DNA from: CBETVX01 sp965539935
GTDB taxonomy: Bacteria; Bacillota; Clostridia; Peptostreptococcales; Caminicellaceae
Direction: 5' to 3'
NCBI GenBank assembly: GCA_965539935.1
Contig: CBETVX010000005.1
Coordinates: forward strand, 1 to 64,000
Length of the DNA: 64,000 bases
Part shown: piece after piece, positions 26,476-36,119 of the stretch
Layout of the letters: every line of letters starts with the position of its first letter
Position numbering within the stretch: the first letter of the stretch is position 1
Program-made: the position numbers and the translations under genes
Notes under the pieces: generated by a model
What the model was told of the DNA's origin: nothing
What the model saw: only the letters and a program-made list of their open reading frames with translations
Database searches by the model: none

Positions 26476-27735
26476 TTATCGAATTATTGGAATTACCAAA
26501 GGTAGATACAGTATTAGTACTAGTATTATAATTAATCCTAATAAATAGGGTAAAATAGCCTTTGTAATTTTCTCAATAGATAGTCCTGTAATTGTTGAAG
26601 CTACATATAGATTAATTGCTACAGGTGGAGTTACCATACCAATTGCAAGTCCCACAACCATAATAATTCCAAAGTGAACTAAATCAATACCTAATTGATT
26701 TACTAAGGGAAGAAATACAGGAGTCAATATAATCAAAGCAGATGCAGTTTCCATAAAGACACCTGTTATTAATATAATTCCTGTGATTAGTAGCATAATT
26801 ATGTATTTATTAGATGATAACATCAATACCCCATTTGCTATAGCTGTAGGTATATTCCAATTGGCAAGTATCCAACTCAAAATTGAAGATGTTGCAATAA
26901 TAAACATTACCACTGACATTGTTATAGCTGACTTACAAATAATATCAAAAACATCTTTAATCCTCATATCTCTATATATAAATAAAGATACAATAAGTGC
27001 ATAATTTACAGCTATAACTGCTGCTTCAGAAGGAGTAAAATAACCTGAAAAAATACCACCTAATATAATTATTGGTGTTAAAAGACCCCAAATTGCATTT
27101 TTGAATGTAATCAATATGTTTTTAAATGATGGTTTAGAACCCGTTGGATAATTTCTATCATGGGCTTGCTTTATTGCAATGGCTATTAACATAAGGCCCA
27201 TCATTATACCTGGAATAAAACCATTTAAAAACAGTCTAGAAACAGACTGGTCCGATATTACAGAATACAAAATCATAGGTACTGAAGGTGGAATAACTAC
27301 TCCTATAGTTCCACTTGCTGCTATTAAGGCTGCCGATGAAGCTTCATCATATCCCTTTTTCTTAAGCTCTGGTACCAAAGTCGTTCCTACTGCAGCAGTA
27401 GTTGCGGCTCCAGAACCAGAAATAGCAGCGAAGAACATACCAGCCAATACCGATACTATTGAAAGGCCTCCTCTTAAAGCCCCAAATATTGAGTCAGCAA
27501 AATCCACAAGTTTTTCGGAAACCTTTCCTTTAGCTAGTAAATCACCGGATAAAATAAAAAATGGAACTGCAACTAAAGGAAAGGAATCTGTCCCAGCAAA
27601 CATTCTTTGGGTAATAATAACTAGGGGCATGTCCTGTGTAACAAGTGCCACTATTGATGCTATCCCTATGGCAATGGCCACTGGAACTCCTAACAATAAG
27701 AAAATAAAAAATGTTATAAATAATAAGGTCGCCAT
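26476..27735 (-). CDS. dctM: TRAP transporter large permease subunit DctM
   Basis: 419 residues from the ATG at 27735, which overlaps the dctQ stop by one base (TAATG) and has GGGGGA upstream; longer in-frame starts would run back into dctQ. About 12 membrane segments of the DctM/ion-transporter family are visible. Typical motifs include GVPVAIAIG, AISGSGAATTAAVG and GVVIPPSVPMI. It forms the sodium-driven channel part of a tripartite transporter. Confidence 0.95.
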   Translation of the reverse strand: MATLLFITFFIFLLLGVPVAIAIGIASIVALVTQDMPLVIITQRMFAGTDSFPLVAVPFFILSGDLLAKGKVSEKLVDFADSIFGALRGGLSIVSVLAGMFFAAISGSGAATTAAVGTTLVPELKKKGYDEASSAALIAASGTIGVVIPPSVPMILYSVISDQSVSRLFLNGFIPGIMMGLMLIAIAIKQAHDRNYPTGSKPSFKNILITFKNAIWGLLTPIIILGGIFSGYFTPSEAAVIAVNYALIVSLFIYRDMRIKDVFDIICKSAITMSVVMFIIATSSILSWILANWNIPTAIANGVLMLSSNKYIIMLLITGIILITGVFMETASALIILTPVFLPLVNQLGIDLVHFGIIMVVGLAIGMVTPPVAINLYVASTITGLSIEKITKAILPYLLGLIIILVLILYLPLVIPIIR

Positions 27736-28229
27736 TACAGTTCTTCCCCCTTTACAACTTCTTGTAGCATAAGAGATATTCCATGAATGACCATAACAAT
27801 AGAACTTATAGGAATAACAAAATATACCCACTTCATTGGCATCCTTAATGCAGCTGAGACCTGAGCTGACTGCATAAACATATATCTAAATCCATATATT
27901 GTAACTATTATAAAAAAAATTGTACTTGCTATTATGCTTATTATAGTAATTATTTTCCTCAATCTATCTTTAAATAAATCAACACAAAAAGTAACTGATA
28001 TATGCATATTTCTTTTAAAGGCAAGGGTTGCACCTAAAAAAGTAGACCAAACCAATAGATACCTGGATACTTCCTCTGTCCAAGTCAAAGCATCGAAGAA
28101 AACTCTAAATAATATTTGAAGTGATATAGATATAATCATTCCCACTATGGAAACAAATACTAATTTCATAATCAAACTATCTAGAAAATCACTAATTTTT
28201 TTAAAAACAACTGCTATCTTCATAGACAT
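27735..28229 (-). CDS. dctQ: TRAP transporter small permease subunit DctQ
   Basis: 164 residues with four membrane helices. The DctQ hallmark TWTEEVSRYLLVWSTFLGA is present near 50-68, followed by KRNMHISV. It acts with DctM as the membrane part of the transporter. It is 54 bp downstream of dctP, with a hairpin in the gap, and overlaps dctM by one base. Confidence 0.95.
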   Translation of the reverse strand: MSMKIAVVFKKISDFLDSLIMKLVFVSIVGMIISISLQILFRVFFDALTWTEEVSRYLLVWSTFLGATLAFKRNMHISVTFCVDLFKDRLRKIITIISIIASTIFFIIVTIYGFRYMFMQSAQVSAALRMPMKWVYFVIPISSIVMVIHGISLMLQEVVKGEEL

Positions 28230-28249
28230 CCTTCCTTTTGTATTTCTTT

Positions 28250-28271
28250 AGCCCTAGTGAAAACTAGGGCT
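28250..28271. terminator. Intercistronic hairpin between dctP and dctQ
   Basis: AGCCCTAGT and ACTAGGGCT form a perfect 9-bp stem with a GAAA loop. Without a strong T-run it probably stabilises the dctP mRNA end or gives partial termination, raising binding protein over permease. Confidence 0.7.
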
Positions 28272-28283
28272 ATTTATTAGTTA

Positions 28284-29321
28284 TTAATTTAATTGTTCTT
28301 GAATTTTTTCTAGGTATTCTCCATATTTATCTTCATATTTATCAAATATCACTTTAACAGCTTCCTTGAAGGATTCTAAATCAGGCTCTACTATCTCCAT
28401 GCCCTTTGCTTTAAGTTCTTCAAGTTGCTTTTCTTCATTTTCCGCATTAACTTTTCTTTCATATTCTGCTGCTGATTGGGCTGCTTCTTCAAAAACAGTT
28501 TGAATATCATCAGGAAGTTTATCAAACTTTTGTTTGCTCATTACAAAAATTGCTGGTGCATAAGTATGTCTAGTCATTGATAGATATTTTTGTGTTTCAT
28601 CTAACTTAAAGGAATGTATAACATTAACTGGATTTTCTTGTCCATCAATTGTACCTTGTTGAAGTGCTGTTAAGGTTTCTGTCCAGGCCATTGGAACTGC
28701 ATTGGCTTCTAAAGCTTTAAATGTATCTATATATACTGGATTTTCCATAACCCTAATTTTAAGTCCTTTAATATCTGATGCATTATTAACTGGCTTTTTT
28801 GAATTTGTCAGATTTCTAAATCCTCTTTCAGCATATGCCAATCCCTTCAGATTTACAGTTTCAAGTTTTTCCAATAACTCTTTTCCAACAGGACCATCTA
28901 AAACTTTATAAGCCTCTTCAGGACTGCCGAATAAAAATGGCAATTCAAATACTGCAATCTCTTCAACAAAGTTTGCTACTGGTCCATTAGTTATAACTCC
29001 CATATCAATTGTACCCATTTGCATACCTTCTAATAGAGTTCTTTCATCACCAAGGGTTGCATTTGGATAAATCTCTATGGTAACTTTTCCTTCAGTTTTT
29101 TCCTCTACTAATTCCTTAAATTTCAATGCAGCAATATGGAATCCATCATTTTCATTTACAACATGGGCAAGCTTAATAGTCATATTTTCAACTTCTGAAT
29201 TTGTAACATTCTTCTCTTCATTAGTATTAGAACTGGTATTTTGTTCCCCAGTATTACTACACCCTGCAAACAAACCTACTACCATAACAACACAAATCAT
29301 CATAGATATTATTTTTCTCAT
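28284..29321 (-). CDS. dctP: TRAP transporter solute-binding lipoprotein DctP
   Basis: 345 residues. A signal with lipobox LFAGC (Cys 20) is followed by a Ser/Asn/Glu-rich linker. The DctP fold follows, with KLAHVVNENDGFHIAALKF, YPNATLGDERTLLEGMQMG and GLKIRVMENPVY, the last containing the substrate-carboxylate arginine typical of the family. It would capture an organic acid outside the cell. It lies 19 bp after ilvD in the same direction. Confidence 0.95.
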   Translation of the reverse strand: MRKIISMMICVVMVVGLFAGCSNTGEQNTSSNTNEEKNVTNSEVENMTIKLAHVVNENDGFHIAALKFKELVEEKTEGKVTIEIYPNATLGDERTLLEGMQMGTIDMGVITNGPVANFVEEIAVFELPFLFGSPEEAYKVLDGPVGKELLEKLETVNLKGLAYAERGFRNLTNSKKPVNNASDIKGLKIRVMENPVYIDTFKALEANAVPMAWTETLTALQQGTIDGQENPVNVIHSFKLDETQKYLSMTRHTYAPAIFVMSKQKFDKLPDDIQTVFEEAAQSAAEYERKVNAENEEKQLEELKAKGMEIVEPDLESFKEAVKVIFDKYEDKYGEYLEKIQEQLN

Positions 29322-29340
29322 ATTAATTTTCCCCCTTAAA

Positions 29341-30999
29341 TTATTTCAATACTGCACCTGTATTTGCTGAAGTAACTAATTTTGCATATCTAGCAAGGTA
29401 ACCTGATTTTACTTTAGGCTCTATTTGTTTAAAATTCTTTCTTCTTTTCTCTAATTCTTCCTGGTCTAACTTAACATTGAGTTTTCTGTTTGGTATATCT
29501 ATCTCAATAATATCACCATTTTCTAAAAGTCCTATATTTCCTCCTTCCATGGCTTCCGGTGATATATGTCCTATAGCTGCTCCTCTGGTAGCTCCTGAAA
29601 ATCTACCATCTGTAAGCAATGCAACATCCTTATCTAACCCCATCCCTGCTATAGCAGATGTTGGAGATAACATTTCTCTCATTCCTGGTCCACCCTTAGG
29701 ACCTTCATATCTAATTACTACCACATCTCCCTTTTCTATTTTTCCTTCAAAAATTGCATTTACTGCTTCCTCTTCAGAATTATAAACCTTGGCAGGTCCT
29801 TCATGTACTAACATTTCCTCAGCTACTGCTGATTCCTTAACTACTGCTCCATTTGGGGCTAAATTACCCCACAATATAGCTAGTCCACCTTTATTCCTGT
29901 ATGGATTTTCAATAGATCTTATTACGTTATTATTCTTTATATTATGATCTTTTATATTTTCACCTACAGTTTTTCCCGTAACAGTAATTTGATTTTCATG
30001 TATTAGACCCTTTGTAGTAAGTTCCTTCATAAGAGCAGGTATGCCCCCTGCCATATGTAAATCTTCTATATGGTGCTTTCCACTGGGGCTTAATTTTGTT
30101 AAGTAAGGTGTTTCTTCACTCTTTTTATCAAAAAGTTCTAAATCCAACTTAATTCCAGCTTCATAGGCTATTGCTGGTAGATGTAATACGGTATTTGATG
30201 AACCGGCCATTGCCATGTCCACGGTTATGGCATTTTCAAAGGCCTCTAAAGTTAAAATATCTCTAGGTCTGATTTCCTTTTCTAAACACTCCATTACCTT
30301 CATTCCAGCATACTTTGCAAGTCTTATTCTCTCACCTGAATGGGCCATGGCTGTACCATTAAAGGGAAGACCCATACCTAATACTTCTGTTAGACAATTC
30401 ATACTATTTGCTGTGAATAATCCTGAACATGAACCACATCCTGGGCAAGCCTGCATTGCTATTTCTTCTAACTCTTCTTCATCTATTAACCCCTTTTTAC
30501 AGGACCCTACCTTCTCAATACATGTACTAAAGTCAATTTCTTCATCTTTATATTTTCCTGCCCTCATGGGTCCTCCACTGACTACCACCGATGGAATATT
30601 CAGTCTTGCAGCCGCCATTAACATTCCAGGGATTATTTTGTCACAGTTAGGGATTAATACTAACCCGTCAAATCCATGGGCATTTGCCATGGCTTCTATT
30701 GAGTCAGCTATTAACTCTCGACTGGCTAATGGATATTTCATGCCATTATGTCCCATTGCTATTCCATCACAAATACCTATGGCTGGAAACTCTATGGGAG
30801 TACCACCTGCCATAGCAACTCCCTTTTTTGCTGCCTCAGCTATTCTATCTAAATGCATGTGCCCTGGTACAATTTCATTTTGAGAATTTACTATACCAAT
30901 TAAGGGCCTATTAATTTCTTCCTTCGTATATCCCATACCATAAAATAAAGACCTTGCTGGTGCTCCCTTTATCCCACCCTTTACTAAGTCACTCTTCAT
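29341..30999 (-). CDS. ilvD: Dihydroxy-acid dehydratase (IlvD/Edd family)
   Basis: 552 residues, the usual IlvD length. Iron-sulfur and metal motifs are ICDGIAMGH, PNCDKIIPG (C119), CPGCGSCSG and the C-terminal GRFSGATRG. It has the IlvD-type NEIVPGHMHL rather than the Edd-type motif, supporting branched-chain amino acid synthesis chemistry (dihydroxy-isovalerate to keto-isovalerate). However, it heads a TRAP transporter operon with no other ilv gene nearby, so a related hydroxy-acid substrate brought in by the transporter is possible. GGGGGAG precedes the ATG. Confidence 0.9.
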   Translation of the reverse strand: MKSDLVKGGIKGAPARSLFYGMGYTKEEINRPLIGIVNSQNEIVPGHMHLDRIAEAAKKGVAMAGGTPIEFPAIGICDGIAMGHNGMKYPLASRELIADSIEAMANAHGFDGLVLIPNCDKIIPGMLMAAARLNIPSVVVSGGPMRAGKYKDEEIDFSTCIEKVGSCKKGLIDEEELEEIAMQACPGCGSCSGLFTANSMNCLTEVLGMGLPFNGTAMAHSGERIRLAKYAGMKVMECLEKEIRPRDILTLEAFENAITVDMAMAGSSNTVLHLPAIAYEAGIKLDLELFDKKSEETPYLTKLSPSGKHHIEDLHMAGGIPALMKELTTKGLIHENQITVTGKTVGENIKDHNIKNNNVIRSIENPYRNKGGLAILWGNLAPNGAVVKESAVAEEMLVHEGPAKVYNSEEEAVNAIFEGKIEKGDVVVIRYEGPKGGPGMREMLSPTSAIAGMGLDKDVALLTDGRFSGATRGAAIGHISPEAMEGGNIGLLENGDIIEIDIPNRKLNVKLDQEELEKRRKNFKQIEPKVKSGYLARYAKLVTSANTGAVLK

Positions 31000-31149
31000 C
31001 GATATCTCCCCCTTTTGCGTATTAGCAATATTATAAATTATTAGAATATTAAAAACTTACGTATATTTAGTCGTTATATTATCAATAGCTATTTTAAATA
31101 TATTAATATTTTTTATAAAAATATTAATATGTAATTTAGACATAAATTT

Positions 31150-31177
31150 AGGGATGGCTTATCTTCAAGCCATCCCT
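31150..31177. terminator. Hairpin after the AI-2E family gene
   Basis: AGGGATGGCTT and AAGCCATCCCT form a perfect 11-bp stem around ATCTTC, 6 bp beyond the stop codon of the AI-2E family gene. It also isolates that gene from the ilvD promoter region at 31000-31149, where I see no leader RNA of known class. Confidence 0.8.
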
Positions 31178-31183
31178 TACCTT

Positions 31184-32290
31184 TTAAATTTTTATATCTT
31201 TGGATTGTAATTTTCTATTAACGAACCGATGAAGTAAAGTCTTTATAACTGCCATAATAGGTACTCCCAAAAACATTCCTACTACTCCAAAGAATCCTCC
31301 ACCTAACACTATGGCCAGTATTATCCAAAATGGAGATAATCCTACACTATCCCCTAGTATTTTGGGACCAAGTATCCATCCATCGAATTGTTGTAGTATT
31401 AGTATAAAAACTGTAACCCACAAAGCCTTAATAGGATCATGAAATAGTGTAATTGCTACAGCAGGAACACCTCCGAAAAAAGGGCCAAAATATGGAATCA
31501 TATTGGTGATACCTACAATTATACTTAATAACATGGCATAGGGTGCCTTTATAATGGCAAGCCCTATAAAACAAATTATCCCTATTATACATGAATCTAT
31601 AAATTTACCAATTATAAATTGGGAAAACACCTTATCTAGTTCTTTACCAAAATCAATAATATTTCTTGCACTGTTATGATTAAAAAAAGCAAACAATATT
31701 CTTTTAATACTTTTTATAAATATTTCCTTATCCTTTAATAAATACACTGAAATTATTAGAGCTAGTAGTATTTTTAGTAGAAAAGAAGTTATATTAATAA
31801 TATTCAATACTGCAGTACTTAATAGTTTATTAATATATATACTAATTTCCTGAATTATGGTGTTAAGATATTGTTCCAAATATGATGTTACACCATATCT
31901 ATCAAAAAACTTTAAGCTATTTATTTGGGCTCTTAGCCATTTTTCTGTTTCTTCAAAGTAGGTTGGCAGATCCTTTATTAGATCAGCTATACTGTTAACA
32001 ATTCGTGGTGTTACAATAGTAATCACAATAGTAATTACTCCTATAGTAAATAGGTATATAACAAATATACTCCACCCTCTTTTAAACCTATGATGTGTTT
32101 CTAAATAATTCATGATAGGATTAAGAAGATAGGATATTGCAAAAGCCCATAAAAAGGGACTAATTACAGATATAAAGTTTGTATTTATGAATAGATAATT
32201 ATCTACTCTGTTTATAACTTTATATAAAATAAATCCTATAATTAACAGTGGAATTAAATTTAAATAAGGAATCCTACTGCCTTTATACAT
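31184..32290 (-). CDS. AI-2E family transporter (UPF0118-type permease)
   Basis: 368-residue integral membrane protein with about eight helices. The family-typical C-terminal pattern GPKILGDSVGLSPFWIILA near 310 and GGFFGVVGMFLGVPIMAVIK follow a PYFGPFFGGVPA loop. Members export small molecules or exchange ions, including AI-2 and Na+/H+; the cargo cannot be told from sequence. It is separated from the MinJ-like gene by 42 bp and has a clear AGGAGG. Confidence 0.9.
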   Translation of the reverse strand: MYKGSRIPYLNLIPLLIIGFILYKVINRVDNYLFINTNFISVISPFLWAFAISYLLNPIMNYLETHHRFKRGWSIFVIYLFTIGVITIVITIVTPRIVNSIADLIKDLPTYFEETEKWLRAQINSLKFFDRYGVTSYLEQYLNTIIQEISIYINKLLSTAVLNIINITSFLLKILLALIISVYLLKDKEIFIKSIKRILFAFFNHNSARNIIDFGKELDKVFSQFIIGKFIDSCIIGIICFIGLAIIKAPYAMLLSIIVGITNMIPYFGPFFGGVPAVAITLFHDPIKALWVTVFILILQQFDGWILGPKILGDSVGLSPFWIILAIVLGGGFFGVVGMFLGVPIMAVIKTLLHRFVNRKLQSKDIKI

Positions 32291-32332
32291 GTAATTCCTC
32301 CTAGAGTATGAGATACTTAAATTATAACATAT

Positions 32333-33568
32333 TTATTTCCTCATTTTGTTTATGATTTTTTTAAATATACTATTATTGCCCCTTGTATTTACTACTACAT
32401 TGGCTTCTTTTGGAACTATTATGGCTCCAAGGGAAGTTATGCCATTTTTAAAATCATGATGCTCCAATATTTGAGTATTCCCATTTGTATTTACTGCTAT
32501 TATTCTTATGTATGTTGGTATTTGCCTTAATACATAAAATAAATCTTCCTTCTCATTTATTAGATAGTCATTTACACTCCAGATTATATGTCCAGGTTTA
32601 AGCCCAATTTTTTCAGCAACACTTCCCTTCTTTACGTCTAATACTGTTAATCCCCTATTACTATTTTTAAATAATGGTCTTTTATTCCTCTCTTCCCTTT
32701 GACTATATATTATCAGCCCTTCATGGGCTAAAGGCGCAAAAATAGCAGCTATATATTTAAATATATAAATATAGGATGATAAAGTTGCTAATATTAACAG
32801 GGTAATACTATATAGAGCTAGCCTTAGAGAAGATTTTTTAGCCTTTTGTCTCGGTGTACTACTTATAGCTATATCTCCATATCCCAATGCAGCCATAACT
32901 ACTGATAATTGTAATGTAATATTATCTATGTCCAGCCCTTCTTCTATAAATAGTGGCCACCAATCGGGAAGATTAAGGTCTGTGCTTCCAGGAATTTTAG
33001 TTAATATGATAATCATAACAGCAAAGGGAATGGGCCAAAATCTTTGGAGAGTAAAGGCTCCTACGGTACCATATATATCATGTTCAGTAAATATAGGCGT
33101 AGGTGATCTATGTCCATCTATCCATATGAGAATACTTTCTATAAAATGTAAGACTGCAACTATTGCAATTATACTAGATACATTAATATCGGGAAAACCA
33201 AAGATAAGACTAGATAAAGAAATTATTCCACCTGCATAGGAAAAACATAGGTATCTAACATTTATCATCATTAATATTATTGCTAAGGGTAAAATAAATC
33301 TAAAATCTTTAATCTGTACAGTTACTCCTAAAATTGAAATTACTATTGTTCCCATTATTCCACCAATAAATCCTGCCCCAGTAGCCGTTAACATTCTTTG
33401 CTTTGTAGTGGCTTTAGTCTCTCCAATTAACTTTTTTTCCATTTTAGCAACTCTATTATATTGAATATAAATTAATACTAATACCAGCCAAAATAATGGA
33501 TTAATTACTATCATAAGAATTGATTGAAACATCATAATAATTAGTTGTAGCCATTCCACTCTTATCAC
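32333..33568 (-). CDS. Polytopic membrane protein with C-terminal PDZ domain, MinJ-like
   Basis: 411 residues: about eight membrane helices (to about 290), then a PDZ domain at about 295-365 (GLTVLDVKKGSVAEKIGLKPGH) and a short basic tail. Bacillus MinJ has this architecture and sits beside ctpB and ftsEX, as here. MinJ links DivIVA to MinCD in division-site selection. The start is GTG at 33568 or GTG at 33559; GGGGGAG sits only 2 bases before the first and 11 before the second. No divIVA or minCD in the window, so the role is inferred from architecture and synteny. Confidence 0.75.
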   Translation of the reverse strand: MIRVEWLQLIIMMFQSILMIVINPLFWLVLVLIYIQYNRVAKMEKKLIGETKATTKQRMLTATGAGFIGGIMGTIVISILGVTVQIKDFRFILPLAIILMMINVRYLCFSYAGGIISLSSLIFGFPDINVSSIIAIVAVLHFIESILIWIDGHRSPTPIFTEHDIYGTVGAFTLQRFWPIPFAVMIIILTKIPGSTDLNLPDWWPLFIEEGLDIDNITLQLSVVMAALGYGDIAISSTPRQKAKKSSLRLALYSITLLILATLSSYIYIFKYIAAIFAPLAHEGLIIYSQREERNKRPLFKNSNRGLTVLDVKKGSVAEKIGLKPGHIIWSVNDYLINEKEDLFYVLRQIPTYIRIIAVNTNGNTQILEHHDFKNGITSLGAIIVPKEANVVVNTRGNNSIFKKIINKMRK

Positions 33569-33589
33569 ATCTCCCCCAATAGATGTTTA

Positions 33590-33610
33590 GCCCGGGAATT
33601 AATCCCGGGC
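33590..33610. terminator. GC-rich hairpin between ctp and the MinJ-like gene
   Basis: GCCCGGGA and TCCCGGGC form a perfect 8-bp stem around ATTAA, 5 bp beyond the ctp stop. It lacks a T-run on the minus strand, so it is probably a partial terminator or mRNA-stabilising structure. Confidence 0.65.
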
Positions 33611-33615
33611 AAAAA

Positions 33616-34833
33616 TTACTGAATTTCACTATTTATTACTTCAAGGGCCTTTTGTAGCTGAATATCTTCTTCATCACTTATTTCTGGTTTTTCTTTCAAT
33701 TCATCAGGTAAATCTATAACTATATTGGGCTCAATCCCCTTACCATGAATGTAACTTCCATTTGGAGTAAAGTATTGTGATATAGTAAGTTTAAAACCAG
33801 TGCCATCATTTAGTGGCCTTACTATCTGAACTAATCCCTTTCCAAATGTAGTGGTCCCAATAATAGTTCCAGATTCCGTGTCTTTCACTGCTCCAGTTAA
33901 AATCTCTGAGGCACTTGCACTTCCCTCATTTACTAAAATTGCTAAAGGCACATCAATTTTATCTGCATCTGACTTTTCATATCTTTTATTACCATCTCTA
34001 TCTTGTGTATATACTATTATCTGTTCACCTAATAATTCATCGGCAATTTCAACGCACTCACTTAATGAACCTCCCGGATTATTTCTAAGGTCAATAATCA
34101 GACCTTTTATATTTTGTTTTTCTAAATCATTTAAGTGAACTTTGAAATCATCAGCAGTTTTTTCATCGAACATTGAAATTCGTATATATCCAATATTATT
34201 GCCTAATATTCTAGATTTAACGGTTTTAAGTCTAATTTCTTCTCTTTTTAACTCTATATTTAAGGGCTCTTTTTTATTAGGTCTTAGAAGTGTTAATTCC
34301 ACAGTTGTACCAGGCTCACCCTTCATTATTGCTACAGCTTCATCTAGTTTTTCTGCTGTAACTTCTTTATCGTTTACCTTAATTATTTTATCCCCCGATA
34401 GTATTCCAGCCCTTTCACCGGGAGTATCTTCAATGGGAGTTACCACTGTTATGTATCCGTCATCACCTGGTGTAACTATAACCCCGATTCCTCCATAAGA
34501 TCCTTCTGTGTGGGTTGTAAAACTATCAAATTCTGATTTATTCATATAGACTGAATAAGGATCTTCTAAGGATTCAAATAGTCCTTTAATAATTCCATCT
34601 TCAAAATTCACATCATCTACTGGCTTATAGTAGTTTTCTTTAATAAATTCTTTTAATTGTAGCATCTTACCCAAATCTTGTTGTAACTGGGCGAAGTACT
34701 CATAGTCCTCTTTTTTGATTATAACTCTATCATCCAGTTGTATAGCTACTAAATTGCTAAAAACAGCAGAAACTATACCAGTTACCAATACTAAAACAAT
34801 ACCAATAGCTATAGCAGTTCTTTTTTTAATCAT
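33616..34833 (-). CDS. S41-family C-terminal processing peptidase (CtpA/CtpB)
   Basis: 405 residues: an N-terminal membrane anchor (about 5-27), a PDZ domain (about 95-175) and the S41 protease domain. The catalytic serine is in EGSASASEIL and the lysine in TTFGKGLVQ, giving the Ser-Lys dyad. It would act outside the membrane. In spore formers CtpB cleaves SpoIVFA to activate sigma-K, and this gene has the CtpB neighbourhood (ftsEX, MinJ-like). Assignment to CtpB rather than a general Ctp is by synteny only. Confidence 0.92.
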   Translation of the reverse strand: MIKKRTAIAIGIVLVLVTGIVSAVFSNLVAIQLDDRVIIKKEDYEYFAQLQQDLGKMLQLKEFIKENYYKPVDDVNFEDGIIKGLFESLEDPYSVYMNKSEFDSFTTHTEGSYGGIGVIVTPGDDGYITVVTPIEDTPGERAGILSGDKIIKVNDKEVTAEKLDEAVAIMKGEPGTTVELTLLRPNKKEPLNIELKREEIRLKTVKSRILGNNIGYIRISMFDEKTADDFKVHLNDLEKQNIKGLIIDLRNNPGGSLSECVEIADELLGEQIIVYTQDRDGNKRYEKSDADKIDVPLAILVNEGSASASEILTGAVKDTESGTIIGTTTFGKGLVQIVRPLNDGTGFKLTISQYFTPNGSYIHGKGIEPNIVIDLPDELKEKPEISDEEDIQLQKALEVINSEIQ

Positions 34834-34938
34834 AAAATTTCACCTCTATTTTATATTATGTCAAAAACAAAGAAAAAATCCGATATTATATTTTATTTGA
34901 TTTCTTTAATCATTATACCATCTTTTACCTTAGCAAAC

Positions 34939-34968
34939 AAAACTTGCAGACATAAGCCTGCAAGTTTT
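34939..34968 (-). terminator. Intrinsic terminator after the M23 peptidase gene
   Basis: AAAACTTGCAG and CTGCAAGTTTT form a perfect 11-bp stem with an 8-base loop overlapping the stop codon. The minus-strand end of the stem supplies TTTT. Confidence 0.8.
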
Positions 34969-36100
34969 ATTGTTGTTTTACATAATTTAATGGATCTACG
35001 TATTTTCCATTTTCTCTAACTTCAAAATGCAAATGTGGTCCCGTTGACATACCTGTGCTACCAGAATTAGAGATGGTTTGTCCTCTCTTTACTTCCTGGC
35101 CTTCCTTTACTAAAAGTTTAGAATTATGGGCGTAGAGGGTTACTATTCCCCCACCATGGTCTATCATTACAACTTTACCATAACCTCCTAGCCAATCGGC
35201 GTGGATGACCTTACCACTTTGTGCTGCCACTACATCCTTTCCAAGGGGAATTCCTATATCTATACCTGTATGTAGCTTTTTAGTTTTTAAGATAGGATGT
35301 ATTCTATATCCAAAGGGTGAAGTTATTGTATAGTAATTTGGAGCTGGCCAAGTCATTTTTCCCCCAACATATTCTGCGGCTGATTGTTTTTTTCTAATAT
35401 CTTCTTCAATTTTTTTTGCTAGTTTTACTAACTCATCCTCTTCCTCTTCCAATTCAACATATTCATTTTCAAGTTGTTTTTTTACTCTATCTAGCTCTCC
35501 ACGGGAAACTACTAACATTTGCTGTTTGTTATTCATATCTTTCTTTAAGGTAATTAACTCTGAATTATATAATTCCAGTGAATTCTTTTTATCTTCAATA
35601 ATATCTCTTTGTTCTTTTAAGTACTTTAAAAGGTCTACATCATGATTAAATATTTTTTTCACCATGTCTATATTAGTTAAAAAATCTGTGAAATCAGCTG
35701 AATTCAAAAGCACTTCTATATAACCTACGTCTCCGTTTTTATACATTACTCTTAGCCTTGAATTCAGTGTATTTTTCTTATTATCTATATTTTCCTCGGC
35801 ATTTTCTAAATCAATCTCTGCCTTTTCAATTTTTTTCTCTGTTTCATTAATATCATTATTTATATCTTTTATTTGGTTTTCTAAATTACTTATATCATTT
35901 TCTAATTTTTTTATTTCTTCTTGAACTGTTTTTTGTTGATTAATATTTTCTTTTTTTTCTTCAGATACTTCTTTGATTTTTTGGTTTACGCTATCTAATT
36001 TTTCCTTGTCTGTACTTATGTCAATTGCAAAGGACTGTATCATAGTAGATATTATAAATACTATTGATATAATGAATAATATTAATTTTTTATTCTTCAT
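34967..36100 (-). CDS. Coiled-coil M23 peptidase, probable FtsEX-activated murein hydrolase
   Basis: 377 residues: a signal peptide (about 5-26), a long coiled coil (about 28-245) and an M23 zinc endopeptidase domain (about 262-375). Zinc ligands are seen in HTGIDIG and GPHLHFEVR. EnvC-like and PcsB-like proteins of this build are controlled by FtsEX across the membrane. The gene directly follows ftsX (19 bp), so it is a likely partner. All catalytic ligands are intact, unlike E. coli EnvC, which suggests it cuts murein itself. Confidence 0.93.
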   Translation of the reverse strand: MKNKKLILFIISIVFIISTMIQSFAIDISTDKEKLDSVNQKIKEVSEEKKENINQQKTVQEEIKKLENDISNLENQIKDINNDINETEKKIEKAEIDLENAEENIDNKKNTLNSRLRVMYKNGDVGYIEVLLNSADFTDFLTNIDMVKKIFNHDVDLLKYLKEQRDIIEDKKNSLELYNSELITLKKDMNNKQQMLVVSRGELDRVKKQLENEYVELEEEEDELVKLAKKIEEDIRKKQSAAEYVGGKMTWPAPNYYTITSPFGYRIHPILKTKKLHTGIDIGIPLGKDVVAAQSGKVIHADWLGGYGKVVMIDHGGGIVTLYAHNSKLLVKEGQEVKRGQTISNSGSTGMSTGPHLHFEVRENGKYVDPLNYVKQQ

Positions 36101-36119
36101 AATCTCCTGTCCTCCATTT

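Noticed and set aside
29341..30999. IlvD as a sugar-acid dehydratase (Edd type)
   Set aside because: It has the IlvD-type NEIVPGHMHL and typical IlvD length, so Edd-type chemistry is not supported by motif, only a different substrate by context.
31000..31149. T-box or other leader RNA upstream of ilvD
   Set aside because: The 150-bp region is plain AT-rich sequence without a terminator or conserved leader motif.
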